A stretch of 64,000 nucleotides of DNA, from assembly GCA_028532985.1 (NCBI GenBank), contig JANCIK010000010.1, positions 2,232,001 through 2,296,000 of the forward strand, given 5' to 3'. This DNA is from Stropharia rugosoannulata (Eukaryota > Basidiomycota > Agaricomycetes > Agaricales > Strophariaceae). A model generated the notes under the pieces. The model saw only the letters and a program-made list of their open reading frames with translations, was not told the DNA's origin and searched no databases. Made by a program: the position numbers and the translations under genes. The number at the start of each line of letters is the position of its first letter. Position 1 is the first letter of the stretch. Positions 1-15,771 of this stretch are shown here, piece after piece.

Positions 1-1164
1 GATATCACCGTAAAGTCAACTTACCTCTCCCTCATCCGTTGCTCAAAATCTACAAGCGCTCATACCCTTCCCTCCATCAACCTCATGAAAAATTCTGCAT
101 CCGAGGTGTTCTGTCTTGATCACGCCACCGCCTATCAGCATGCGTTTGGGTATATTCGACAACTTGCTATCCACCTCCGCAACAGTATGAAAATCAAATC
201 AAAGGCATGTATTTACCCTTTCAAACAAAGGCAGCTCAATTAACCGACTATGTCGTTGTTCTGCAGGAATCGTACAAAAACGTTTATAACTGGCAGTTCG
301 TGCATTGTGTCGACTTTTGGTGCATTGTACTTGCCCGGGCGTGTGACGTTAATGCGGAGAGAGCAAATGCGAAGGAAAGTGAACTGAGAGCACTTATATA
401 TCCTCTTGTTCAAGTTTGCGTTGGAGCCATCAAGTGAGCATCCCAAAGCCTCTTTATTAATCTCTGCTCACATCCAGCACTAGGCTCGTCCCAAATAGCC
501 GGTCACACCCCTTCCACCTCCACATTATCCGCTCCCTCCTCCACCTCACGAAACACACCGAGACTTATGTCCCCATATCTACCCACCTTGTCCCCATCCT
601 TGTGTCATGTCTCGTTCCCTCATCACGGCCTAAATCATCCTCATTACGACCGCTCGACTTTGACATTCAGATCCGTGTCCCGCAGCAATATGTGAAGACT
701 CGCGTGTTGTCGGAGGGACTCACTGAGGAGACCGTGTACCTTCTGGCTGAATGGCTCGCAAGCACTGCGGTGCACGGAAGCATTGCGTTCCCTGAGATCG
801 TTGTGCCTATCACCATCCTCCTGCGCAAGAGCCTCAAAAATGCCAAGACAGGCTCGGCCAAGGAGGGTACACAGGTGAAAGTGTTCGTCGAGCGTGTCGA
901 GGAAAGCGCGAAATGGATGGAGCAGAGGCGGAAGAATGTCCACTTTGCCCCGGGCAACATCAGGGCCGTGCAAGAATGGGAACGCGATCTGAAGGCCAAA
1001 TTACCGGAGAGTCCCCTTGGAAAATATGTGAAGGTGCAGCGGAAGACGAGGGAGAAGAAGAGAAAACTCGTTGAAAAGGTAATTGAACCATCGTTTGAAC
1101 CCCGAGCTATACTAAGCTGCTTTTGTAGGCACGACAAGGTGAGGACGAGATCCTGGAGGATTGA
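1..1164 (+). CDS. NOC2: Nucleolar complex protein 2 (NOC2), 3' part
   Basis: Noc2 partners Noc1/Noc3 in the nucleolus and nucleoplasm and is needed for maturation and export of pre-60S ribosomal particles. The window opens inside the gene, so the N-terminus is missing. Four exons are visible: 1-204, 267-433, 484-1078 and 1129-1164. Diagnostic stretches are [21 protein letters not shown] followed by [10 protein letters not shown], and the C-terminal block with KFAPGN-like [13 protein letters not shown] and the basic tail KTREKKRK. The last exon adds [11 protein letters not shown] and a TGA. The first intron (205-266) begins GCATGT, so it is a GC-AG intron; using the nearby GT at 209 would put a stop in frame. 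Other introns are 50 bp GT-AG. Assignment rests on recognised family motifs; the reading frame is continuous over all visible exons. Confidence 0.9.
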
Positions 1165-2194
1165 GACAGGTTACTACTTTATGCGGTACTTTGGTAGCTA
1201 TGTATCGTCGTTTTATTGTACTTCCGCGGCGAGTTATATAAAAGTCCCCATTATTGGGACATAGTCAGGGATATTTAACCTCATTGTTTGAACCTTCGTA
1301 ATCGAAGAAAGAACAGTCGAATTAACCGCATATACCCACTCATAAGTTCGCTGGTGAATCCGTGACCGCAGCCTCTGTTCCACTATAAATGTCGGTTCCC
1401 TTGAATGATTTGAGTGGACTTGGTTATGCGATGAAGTACAGCCTGGAACAGCCCAGTGTTCAGAACAGTTCCTTCTTCGGTCTTTTTACGAGTATGTCCT
1501 ACTCTAGCCTCGTGACCATTCCCTCTAAGAGGGTCTGACACCCGGAGGACCCTCGACAGACAGTGCTAGTGAGGCTGAGTGACGGATATCACCTCTTAAG
1601 AGGGGACGGTCACCGGCCTATTCCTACTCCTTTTGTGCCACTGCTAGAATACGTCGTGTCTTCCATTGTACGGCCAATTTTCCTTTACCCTTTGCAATAC
1701 CAATGAAAACCTTCACCATTGCCTTCCGATCCCCTGAGCATCCTTTCGAGCATTCGTAACCGATGAAAAAATAGCAGAACTTAGCGCATATACATACTCA
1801 CTCATTTTACTGAATTCGGGTATATCTTTAAGTGATAGCTCAGTAATGAGTTTCCTCCACAGGACGGCCTCGAGTTTCCTTTTCCATTTTCTTGCTTTTT
1901 CTCTTTTCAAAATTCTCCTTTCATTTGCTGCTATAATAGCTGAATATATGCGCGCGCGATCAATGCGCGGTTTGTGCTAAAGTCAACTGGTCCTTGGCAC
2001 CATCTTTTTTTCTTCCTGAATTTTCGAGCGTTCTGATCGACTGACTACTTGCATCTCCCGTGAAGTTTCCAATATTTTCGAGCAGTCACCATCATGTTTG
2101 AGAATTCGAAATGGCAAGAGCGCGCCTTTACGCGTAGCAGAGCCTGTTAAATGCGATAGAATATGCTTATTGTGGTCAACCCGCCCGTTGTTCT
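1165..2194. other. Intergenic, with decayed CBP6-tail copies
   Basis: No intact gene was found. The minus strand at about 1683-1830 is a degenerate copy of the last exon of the neighbouring CBP6 gene, and a stretch at about 1296-1370 resembles 1752-1815. The short ORFs here are by-products of that decay. Confidence 0.5.
1683..1830 (-). pseudogene. CBP6 3'-exon fragment (degenerate duplicate)
   Basis: Read on the minus strand this stretch encodes broken pieces such as KDAQGIGRQW and VKVFIGI. They match the CBP6 C-terminus (KSAQGIGRPWWKVFFGIW) found at 2195-2270, with base changes and small indels and no open frame. Weaker similarity continues into the 3' flank of CBP6 (compare about 1640-1690 with 2150-2195). 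The stretch at 1752-1815 is in turn similar to 1296-1370, so the tail seems to have been copied more than once. I infer local duplication followed by decay; a pairwise alignment would give the true extent. Confidence 0.55.
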
Positions 2195-2575
2195 TCACCA
2201 AATACCAAAGAAAACTTTCCACCAAGGCCTTCCAATTCCTTGAGCACTCTTTTCCCAACCTTCCGCTATCCGCTCGTAGTAATGGGGTGACGAAGCCGGC
2301 TTGAGCATTTTGTCAGACAGTTGGTACTAGCAGAAATGTTTTTTGTTAGTCTCCTAACTTATAATTCTCATCCGGCAGTTACACACCTTTTTGTATGTCT
2401 CGTTATCCCTCAGAATGCGTGTTGATTCAACTGCCTGAGGTGTCAGTCGTGGATGGTCTGCCAATGATTTCAGAAAGTCTGATAGTTGTATGTTTGGCCG
2501 GAAGGGATCTTTTGTCCAAGTTCCGGCTAGATTCAGAAGTTTTTGTGACAGTTGTTTTGTACTAGTAGCAGACAT
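2195..2575 (-). CDS. CBP6: CBP6/UQCC2-family mitochondrial complex III assembly factor
   Basis: In yeast Cbp6 binds Cbp3 and the mitochondrial ribosome, promotes translation of cytochrome b mRNA and helps its assembly into complex III. Two exons, 2575-2387 and 2326-2195, are joined over a 60-bp GT-AG intron to give 106 residues. The protein carries the family pattern: a short N-terminal helix, WTKDPFRPNIQL, then YQLSDKMLKPAS and the C-terminal GIGRPWWKVFFGIW block. The start at 2575 (MSATSTKQ) is chosen over an upstream in-frame ATG at 2593 because it gives a typical N-terminus. It is divergent from the TypA gene, with 157 bp between start codons, so the two probably share a promoter; both products serve mitochondria. 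Confidence 0.8.
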
Positions 2576-2732
2576 GTTTCTAGGAGAGTCCAACTGCAGG
2601 CTGAAAGCAAGAAGATGCTAGAGTTACATTCCACTCCAGTCACGAGAGGGACGGAGCGTCTCGGGCCGCCAAGGATTTTTTCGTTGGCAGCGGCGCGTCG
2701 TGTACGGCCCCGCTTCGTTCTCGACGAGGACG
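2576..2732. promoter_or_regulatory. Shared divergent promoter CBP6 / TypA
   Basis: Only 157 bp separate the two start codons of these oppositely oriented genes, so both promoters must lie here or inside the genes. No clear TATA box was seen. An in-frame ATG for TypA at 2700 would shorten the interval to 124 bp. Confidence 0.45.
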
Positions 2733-5162
2733 ATGCTATCCGCGTCTTTTCGTGCGGGACTGCGACGGACAACTTCTCTAGTTCAATCACGTCTCTTCTC
2801 ACTTTCTTCAAGATGCTGTCAGGCAGAAGTACTAGACAAACGCGTCGACAACGAGGGTTTGTCACCTACTGAGCGGATTAGAAACATTGCAATTATTGCA
2901 CATGGTTAGTGGCTCAGCGCTTTTGCCAGCTCATTCCTGTCAGAGATTTAGTATCTGACTACTCTAATAGTCGACCATGGTAAAACTACGCTTGTTGATC
3001 AATTGTTGCGGCAGTCGGGCACCATAAAGCAGCTTTCGCCGACCGAACAACTCATGTATTCCAGCTCTTCAACAGCGTCATCGACTGCTTCGACCACTAT
3101 GACTGCGGACAGTCAAATAGAGGATGGCTTTGTCACTCGAGTTATGGACTCCAACGACTTGGAACGAGAGCGCGGAATTACCATTCTTTCTAAATGCACT
3201 AGCATTGAATATAACGGACACCTAATCAATATTGTCGACACACCTGGACATGCGGACTTCGGGGGGGAGGTAGAGCGTATTTTGAGCATGGTAGATGGCG
3301 TCGCCCTCATTGTCGACGCTACGGAAGGACCTATGACGCAGACCCGTTTCGTTCTGTCCAAGGCTCTTGCCCGGGGCCTCAGGTAAAGTGTCGTATTCTT
3401 GCTCCCCACTTATAGATAGCTTACCTTTTTAGACCTCTGGTTGTTTTAAACAAAGCAGACAGGCCAACGGCCCGACCTCAACAGGTTGAAAGTGACCTTT
3501 TTGATCTTTTTGCAACTCTCGGTGCGACGGACGAACAAGCAGATTACCCCCTGCTCTATGCCTCTGCAAAACAGGGATGGGCACAACCGGAACCGCCAGT
3601 CCTTCAAACTATATCTGAGTCCATGAATGCGTCTCTTGTGGCCAAGTCGACCACTATGGCACCGCTATTCGATCTCATTATGGATCATGTTCCCCCTCCA
3701 ATTCACTTGTCCCGAACAGCTCCATTCTCTATGCTGACTGTTCAAATTGAAGCTGATCCATACGTAGGCATGCTCTACCTTGGACGAATCCAATCCGGTA
3801 CCCTTCGTATTGGCGACAATCTCATTGCACTTAACGCGGAAGGGAAGAAAGTCGGTGAAGGCAAAGTGAAGAAACTACTGGGTCGCAGAGGTCTGGAAAG
3901 GGTAGAAAAGGACGTCGCAGGTGCAGGGGAAATTGTTAGTATTGCTGGAATCAAGTGCATACAAGGTGCATCTGGGGTGAACATGACTCTCGTCCAACCT
4001 GACGGTTGGGGCGCTGATGGACCTCAGCCTCTTCCTGTAAGTTTAAGCGTGGTCGTCATTCAATGTGTATCATATATCTGACTTCCCTTTAGACGACGCC
4101 TATTGATCCCCCTACCATCTCTATCCACGTGCATGCTAACGACTCGCCCTTGGCTGGTCGCGAGGGAACGAAACTTACATCCCAGGTCATCCGCGAGAGA
4201 ATATATAAGGAAGCAGAGACCAATGTGGCGTTAACCGTTCTACCTGGTCCTACTTCTGAATCTCTTGAACTGCGTGGTCGGGGTGTTCTTCATCTTGGTG
4301 TTCTTCTGGAAACTTTGCGTCGTGAAGGGTTTGAGCTTTCTGTTGGACCTCCCAAAGCCGTGATGGTTCCGTGTCCTGAGCGGAATCCCGAAGCAAAAGA
4401 CCGCGGTGTATGGCTCGAACCTATCGAAGAATGCACCGTTGTCGTTCGAGAGGAGTACGCAGGAGGCGTAGTTCAGAAGCTCACCATGCGCAAGGGCGAG
4501 ATGAAGAGTTACGAGTCTGGTGACCCAGAGGAGGGCTGGGTTCGGATTATCATGGATGTACCTGCACGGGGTTTGATTGGGTACATGGCGGGGGAGTTCG
4601 GAAACGATACCCATGGACAAGGGTAGGCACGACGGCCTCGTCTCAAGTATTCTTACTGAAGAAAACTCCTAGGACTATCAACCACATCTTTAAAGGTTAT
4701 GAAGAGTTCAAGGGTGCCATAGACACAGGACGCAACGGCGCTCTTATTTCTATGACGTCCGGCGAGTCTTCCGGTTACTCTATGGCCCCCCTGCAAGCAC
4801 GGGGTACCCTATTCATCCACCCACAAACTCAAGGTAAAGCATGCAGCATGTTTATATAAAGCGTGTAGCTGACTGAACGATATACATTAGTATACCCCGG
4901 AATGGTCATTGGGGAATCCTCAAAAACAACTGACCTCTACCTCAACCCATGCATTAAAAAGCAATTGACTAACATCCGCGCTGCCGCTGCTGACGAGAAG
5001 ATTGTTCTAGCCAGTCCCCGTGTTATGGGACTTGAAGAATCAATGGCATACATGGGTGATGATGAGTTGGTCGAGGTTACTCCTACCAGTATTCGCCTTA
5101 GGAAGAAAGACCTCGAAGCTGCCAAGCGAGGCAAGACTGCCAAATCAACAGCCAAAAAGTAG
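2733..5162 (+). CDS. TypA/BipA-family translational GTPase, probably mitochondrial
   Basis: TypA/BipA GTPases resemble EF-G and bind ribosomes. Six exons (2733-2904, 2971-3382, 3433-4036, 4093-4622, 4673-4833, 4891-5162) give 716 residues, longer than bacterial BipA (about 600). The N-terminus ([16 protein letters not shown]...) is Arg/Ser-rich without acids for about 30 residues, as in a mitochondrial presequence. GTPase motifs: G1 [10 protein letters not shown] (56-65), the TypA signature [14 protein letters not shown]3 DTPGHADF, G4 NKAD, G5 ASAK. After G1 there is a Ser/Thr-rich insert at about residues 77-107 that bacterial members lack. The C-terminal TypA-specific domain is present, with [15 protein letters not shown] in its first half. 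An upstream in-frame ATG at 2700 would add 11 residues. It is not the LepA/GUF1 type. Confidence 0.9.
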
Positions 5163-5597
5163 ATCTATCCAACTTATCTTAGTCCTCCTAAAGGTCGGAT
5201 TTTCTAATATTTTTTGGGCTATATGCATTGAATGCATACCGTAGAGTCTAGACCCTAGATTATAACATACATACAGAGAGCTACTCCCGGAAACTTACTA
5301 GATTATTAGTCTTCTTGATTAGCACGTCCAACGGGTAGTTCGTCGGTCGAGTAATTTCTACCCTCCACTCATATACAAAGATTTGTTATACGAATACCAT
5401 TATATACTGTATAGAAACTATTCAACCGGAGAATCTGGGGACCTCCCCGCGTCGCGCAAAAATACACATCGCGTCAAAATATTCGCATCACATGAGTGTG
5501 AAATTAGGTCACGTGCCTGTTATTAAAGGCCTAAATTTCTTCCTGATAATAGTTGCATTGATGCCACTTCGTGACTCCTTTCCAAAATACTCCAGGA
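5163..5597. other. Intergenic between TypA and RPC2
   Basis: About 435 bp holding the TypA 3' flank and the polymerase III subunit promoter. It is AT-rich around 5260-5410. No further gene was seen. Confidence 0.5.
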
Positions 5598-9782
<4,185 letters not shown>

Positions 9783-10983
9783 AATCGAGTTGAGGCTGGC
9801 CCGGCTCTGCTAATCTCTCTATCTCTATTGCTTTCATCACTATCTTATGAGCATTTGTTTAATTGTAGAATATTTCCAATCATTCATCACTTTCTGTACA
9901 GCAAGTGATAGTAATTATTGATAATATATAGTCTGTCTCTCCAAGCTTCAAAGCTTCATTCATTTTCAAAAGTTGATTGTCAGAAATTAAATTAGGGCAC
10001 TGATTTCCGACAAATGGATATGCGGAGAACTCCCTCTGTTTATATGATAGTTCATTTTACAAGTAACACCGAATATTTTACATATCTGCCGGTTTGTAGG
10101 AGGGTCACAGAGCAAGGACTGTCATATATTTCCGCATGTGGGTCCTTCAGGCTATATGTTGAGCTTATAATGGATGTGTTGACAGTGACGACCTGGTCTT
10201 CTCGCTTGAAAATGCCCCATCTAGCCCCTTACTTCCCGAATCTCTTCCATTGTTTGCTCAGTGCTCACCCCACTTTGTGTACAAATCAGATAAAAAAAGC
10301 TTGACAGATGCTACAGGCCTCCTAATTTGGGTATAGCCGGTAGACTACATTCAACTCATTACTCCATTTGACCGTCGACAAAGTACTAAGGATCGTAAAG
10401 AATTCAATGTACTGATAGTATCTTCCTTTTCGAGGATGGTCATTGATCATTAAGATGACTTTAAATAAAGGAATTAATGTACAGAAGGCAGTTCAGCTCC
10501 GTCTGTCTATGCCCTGAGAGTCTATGGAACATGACATTGACTGTTTGAACGTACACCAGTCTGACATAGACGAGCTTTGCCTGCCCCTCTTTATAAATCA
10601 ATTCAAGTACGGACAGCGGCGTTTTTACATGGGAGCACTCTTTGATGGCTCTCAAGTTCGCCGCTGCTTGAGACATATTCATTGGTGCGCGTTAGCAGCA
10701 TGGACGCAGGAACTGGGCAGATGACCAAGAACGTCACCGCAAATAATACTCTTATCTTTACAGTTTTCAATAAGAACCTGAGATAGCGTCTTCTTTAACT
10801 TTGTCCTATTCAAGGCGTAGCCAAACATACAAAGTTCTATAGAGCCGAAGATGTGGCTATATTGTGACCTGCCTTCTGAGTCGCGCAAACTCCTGCAAAC
10901 TCCCAATACTTCAATACCCAGAAATGACAAACAGGATAAACAGAGGCGGCGTTGATATGACAGTACATTGGTAAACCAGAACA
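9783..10983. other. Intergenic, no gene recognised
   Basis: 1.2 kb between the Pol III gene and the first coiled-coil gene. Short ORFs on both strands (for example 10524-10724 and 10679-11170) have no recognisable motif, and part of the latter overlaps the coiled-coil exons in another frame. Confidence 0.5.
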
Positions 10984-11320
10984 TCATCGGAAGCCCCCGA
11001 CAAATGGACCACCTCCTTGTCCGTGTCGATAGCCTCCTAATGTCAAGAGTATGAGCAAGCAAATCAGCAAGAAAGACTTGATGAACCTTGAGCTTGATTG
11101 TTGGAGGACTGTGTAATAATCCCTTCCAATCTGCTGACCTCCATCTGTAATTGATCCTTGTCTTGTTCATCCCGCAATATTTTGTCCTTTAGTTCATTAA
11201 CCTTCCTGCGTAGTCTGTCAATTTGCGCTCTTTGTGCGTTTAATCGTTGCAGAATCTCGTCTTCTGATCTAAGCGAAATAAGATGTAAAGTATACAAGAG
11301 CTAGGAGACACATACGACAT
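10984..11320 (-). CDS. Small coiled-coil protein with Gly-rich tail, paired with caspase 1
   Basis: I recognise no family. Three exons (11320-11316, 11268-11087, 11036-10984) give 79 residues. The first coding exon is only 5 nt (ATGTC), followed by a 47-bp intron. Residues 3-50 form a charged heptad-type coiled coil (EDEILQRLNAQRAQIDRLRR and onward), followed by a polar linker and a Gly-rich end (GGYRHGQGGGPFVGGF). If the 50-bp last intron is not used, reading continues to a stop at 11064 with a Ser-rich end (69 residues). The gene is divergent from the caspase gene that begins at 12352. A similar arrangement, short first exon, coiled coil and Pro/Gly tail, recurs next to the second caspase gene (22254-22775). 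Function unknown; co-regulation or assembly with the caspase is inference. Confidence 0.6.
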
Positions 11321-12351
11321 GATTATAGTGGAGGTAGCTTTGAATGTGAAAGCAGTGAGAGAAGAGGGTCTAGTACTCTTTCCTTCGCATCACTTCTGCG
11401 ACTTATATAGATGGGTAATAGGAACAGGAGGTTAAGCATGTCGCGGTGGGAGTCCCGATAAAGCCTGTCCAAGCTGAATTGAAAGCTGTTAATTGAAGCC
11501 ATTGTGGGTAGAACGCAAGTAGAACGATCATTTTTGTCATTGAACGCATGTCGCAAGCTGCACTTCGTTGCGATCGTTACGTATGTAGCTTGGGATCTTC
11601 CGTGACTTATCAGCTACGCATGCAGATATTAAGTTGGAATGTGAGAGTGCTCCCAAGTTTCCTTAACTTAAAGACCGGATTACTATTTACGTGTGGAATC
11701 CTCTAAGAATACAATTGAAAAAGTGTCCCAAGCTGGAATCATTGCCTTGCCGCCGGATAAAAGCGATTTGTCTGCATCGGCATGGGTGATTTGTGGGTGA
11801 TGGCGTCACATGTAGGTCAAACGTGGTTAGACGCTCAAAAAAGAATATGGCCTTTGATCAAAGCTGTGCTGCTAGTGCTGTGAAGCTCTGCGTGGGACAC
11901 CAGACGAAAGTGCTGTGAAACTCCCACTGCAGAGCACTGGCACATCTTCAGTGCTTAAGAATCGATAACTGATCATGAGTCTCTTCATCGCTTACTACTA
12001 TCATCTCTTTTACAAGTGAAAAGCAAGTGAAAATGTCCAGCTTCAACTTCAGGCCTCAGTCGTTGTGAGAAGTTGGACGACGATAAACTTGAAGCTAATT
12101 TACTGATATACATCTCAATAAAGCCGCTCTTCACTGTGGGGTAATCCGCCTCCTTACCCAGGTCCTCTAACGCAAGTAAGCTGTGGGCTGAGCCCCAAAA
12201 ATGCAGTTAATCTAGACAATATCATCTTACGCTTTCCTTTAGGTCTTTATTCTCTTTGGATCGTTCATCTGAAGCTCATTATGATCTGGTTTCTATAAAT
12301 TGCAGGGAACACTTACCTGGGCGCAATGAGCTAATGAGGCGCGCTTCTACG
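11321..12351. other. Divergent intergenic region, coiled-coil / caspase 1
   Basis: About 1.03 kb between two divergent start codons, so it should hold both promoters. The minus-strand ORF at 11323-11556 has no recognisable domain and directly abuts the coiled-coil start; I treat it as 5' leader. Confidence 0.45.
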
Positions 12352-15040
12352 ATGTCCAGGTTAGTGATTTTTTGTACTCTGTTTCACTGCTGAAGTTGTG
12401 TACAGTTCAATGACTGCATTGGTTGTCGGAGTCGACTCCTATCCATACAACAAAAAGTATCCCAACCTTAAGGGCTGCGTTGCAGATGCCAAGGCAATGG
12501 TAAAATTTCTATGTGAAGAACTTCATGTCCCGATGAGAAATATCCGCTGTTTGCTGGATCAACAGGCAACAAGGAGTGCAATAATGGCGGAGTTGCGTAC
12601 TCTCACTCAGGTCCCAAGCGCTAATTTCGAGAGGGATAGCCCGATTCTCATATTTTTTGCCGGACACGGCGGGCTTTGTGAAGCTCCGCCTGGCTACGGA
12701 TATCAACCCAATGAGAGAATTCAGATGCTGATTCCGCATGACTGTGGTGGAATGGATCGAGAACATGGAAAGGTCACAGGAATACCGGACTATACCATTG
12801 CTTCCATGTTAAATCAAATTGCGATGAAGAGAGGGGACAATGTGGTGAGTTCTGGCCTGATTCTCATTATTTTTGTAAGTATTGCTAATGTATGCCAGCT
12901 GGTAATTCTCGACACTTGTTACTCAGGGTCTGGTACGCGAGCAGTTGGCGAGACATATGCCACCCGAGGAGTAAAGTACTGTGATGGACTTCCTTCTTTG
13001 TCCTTAGAAGTGCCTGGTCATGCAGGGGGTTGTTCACGGGGATTCGAGGCTGCGCGAGATAGCGCCTATTCGGGACTACGTTCTCATGTACTTTTGGCTG
13101 CTTGCAACTCTCATGAAAGTGCAAGAGAGGTGGACAAACGCGGCGTTTTTTCGAAGGCCTTACTGCAGGTTATGCACTCACTAGGACCCGACGGAATCTT
13201 TAACATAACCTACAGGGACTTGATGAATAAGATTCCTCTTCTGCCTTTGTATGTCCTCCCCTTCCAAATTACTAGTCCTCAAATTGATTACCGTTGCTTT
13301 TCAATTACAGAAATCAAAATCCCCAATGCGAAGGCTTCAATCAAGATCGTCTTCTTTTTCAATGTCAAGAATATAACCGCGTTAATGCGCTTTGCAAGGG
13401 TGTGGTGTCGCCACAAGGCGAACACCTATTTATGCACGATGCCAGCTTACACCCGGGAGACGAGGTGGCCATATGGGAGCACAACAATTACCAAAGGGGG
13501 CCACCAAAAGGAACGACTAAAGTATGCAACATAAATGGAGCGACGGCCATGGCGGAAAACACAGTCAGGCTTCCACCAAACACCCACTTCCTATATAAAG
13601 TGGAGCAAACGACACATTGTATGAACATACCTATTCATGTCGGTGCAGCTCCTTCGCAGCGAGTAATTCAACACGCTCTGAAGGCCGTGTTACAGGAGCA
13701 AAATGGGAGTCATACCAAATTCAATATGAAGGAACAGGCCGATATGGCTGGTATCAGCGTTGTTCAGAATGAATCCGGGTACTCTGTCTCGAACAACGAC
13801 GCCGAATTCAATCAGCTTGGAATGAAGACACTCCCATACGTTATACCTCCGACTGCTAGCCAGCCAGCGTTCGAGAATTTTTTCCGTGGGGTTGCTGCGT
13901 ACCAGCATCATCTACGGGAGAAGCGGCCTTCGCCCACTAAAGTCTCTTTAAGACTGTACCGTGTAGAAAGAGACAATCAGTTCGTCGGTGAAAACTTAAA
14001 CGTCAAAGGAGTGGGGATACATCTTGTGGACGACGGCTCTTCGTTCGCGATCGTCATCAAGAATGACATGAATGTTGACTTGTACCCCGCTTTGTTCTAC
14101 TTCAACAATTGCGACTTTAGCATTCGTAAGCAGCTCTTACATCTGTAAACCGATGAGAGACTAATATGTTATATAGAGCGTCTATATATCCCGCCTAGTG
14201 CTGGCCGTCACACAGCGGAAGCGCCACTCAAAAAGAACCACCACTTGGTCATTAACCATCCGAGCACAGGCCTCCATCCGTTTGTCTCCAAAGTCAGGAG
14301 CCCCCACCCTATCGAGTGCGGCTACTTGAAACTGTTTGTCTCAAATTGCACAGTAGATTTCAGCCTAATTGAGCAAAAATCGCCTTTTACCCATTTCGCG
14401 CCCGTCCGTCATGATCGAGCGCGCGAGTTGGCCGATCCACCACAACTATCCAGTCGGAATTATACAGGCAGCCTTTTGATTCCATTCGTAGTACGCCCCA
14501 AAAATGACCGGGCAGGACAGCGCGGTATTGATCCTGAGTGTGTGACGTTTTTCAAGAGTATATGCACTTCCACTTATGATTATCTATAACCAGGTCTTCA
14601 GGGGGATCCAGAGCATATAATCCTTGGGCTAAAGTGGTAAGTTATAGATTAAAAATGATAACCGAGGTATAATTAACGATCACATGCAGTTCCAAAGGGC
14701 TGACAAGACTTACGTTGCCGCGGGATCGGGGGATGCTCAAGGTATCACTGAAAGGTTCTCTAGCTTGGATATCAAGGCAAGCTCAGCCGTGCCAGCGTCC
14801 GAAGTTGCCAGACCCACGCCACGAAGCAACTGGAACCCCGCGGAGGCCCTTAAGGTGCTTGATCAGATAGACAGGGATCTGGACGAGCTGAACAAGGAGC
14901 TGGAAAACCTCAATGATTGGCGCAACAAAACGGGGAAGGATTGGGATCAGCTGCGAAGTAAAGCAGGAACGGTCAGGTCAATGACAGAGCAGCAGGGACA
15001 ATACACCTTTGCTAGAAGATCAAGAAGTACCTACATGTGA
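12352..15040 (+). CDS. Caspase-like peptidase (C14 fold) with long C-terminal region and coiled coil
   Basis: Seven exons (12352-12359, 12406-12844, 12899-13248, 13311-14125, 14177-14537, 14594-14636, 14690-15040) splice to 788 residues. Residues 5-290 form a caspase/metacaspase domain: TALVVGVDSYP, NLKGCVADA, FFAGHGG with catalytic His90, LDTCYSGSG with catalytic Cys156, then HVLLAACNSHESARE. The dyad is intact, so a cysteine peptidase is expected. Residues about 291-650 form a region I cannot assign (starts NQNPQCEG, contains FFRGVAAYQHHL, DLYPALFYFNNCDFSI). The last 110 residues include a predicted coiled coil (LDQIDRDLDELNKELENL). The first coding exon is 8 nt. The 54-bp second intron is a multiple of three, so the unspliced frame stays open. 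Splicing around 14538-14593 was chosen because it removes an in-frame stop. The gene is homologous to the gene at 18969-21422 through the unassigned region. Confidence 0.8.
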
Positions 15041-15771
15041 TGAAGAACTGAAGCAATAGAAGGTCAGTATGGAAGGAGACCCTGCGGACATTTGTATACA
15101 TCATTTTAGTTCTGTCACCTTGAGTGTGGGAGGAGCACGCCCACTGAAAAATCTAGTTGCCGATTTCGCCCCAGATTCTTTTCATATAGCCTAGAATGAC
15201 CAGTAGCCGTACCGTATATTTATGTTCTATTGGTATGCAGTAGTACCAGAAGAACCTTGGAAAACAATCGGAGAGCAATCTTCGTGAACCGATATAGTAT
15301 GAAGAACTTGAGGATGGCGTATGTTCAAACCTGGACCAGGTACAGTTTTTTTTACGGTAACGCAACATGTCAGAATTATAAGGTTAGGTATGTGGCGAAT
15401 AATTATTTGCAGTACTTACTGCTGAAAGTTCAACGCGGGGCTTGCATTCATGTTGTGAAATTGTGGTCAAGTCGCACTGTTTGCAAGGTACCGAGACAAG
15501 CACGAGAAGTCGATTTATTTAACTAGGCGACGACATTTGACAGAGTTAGATTCCAATGCAGGGGTTCTGCTTGAAGATGGATTTGCCTAAGAAGGTTTCA
15601 AGAAGGCCAGGGAACAACCAGAAAAACTTGAGAAAAACATGTGCAACAGAAAAAGGTTGGAAAAAGGTGCCACATAATTAAAGGCTGTGCCAAGCAAGAG
15701 CAAGCACCGGAAGATGCCGGAGACCAAAAAAGGGATTACATCATGGGGATTAGGCCACTTTGACAACTGCC
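15041..15771. other. Intergenic, no gene recognised
   Basis: 730 bp between caspase 1 and the oxysterol-binding gene. The ORF at 15230-15526 shows no motif. Purine-rich stretches lie around 15590-15740. Confidence 0.5.

Noticed and set aside
667..1137. Minus-strand ORF of 156 codons
   Set aside because: Antisense to NOC2 exon 3.
2733..5162. Identification as LepA/GUF1
   Set aside because: The [13 protein letters not shown] signature and C-terminal sequence are of TypA/BipA, not LepA.
14538..14593. Caspase 1 ending at the TAA at 14587
   Set aside because: A 56-bp GT-AG intron removes this stop and joins in frame to the coiled-coil tail, as found in the paralogue.
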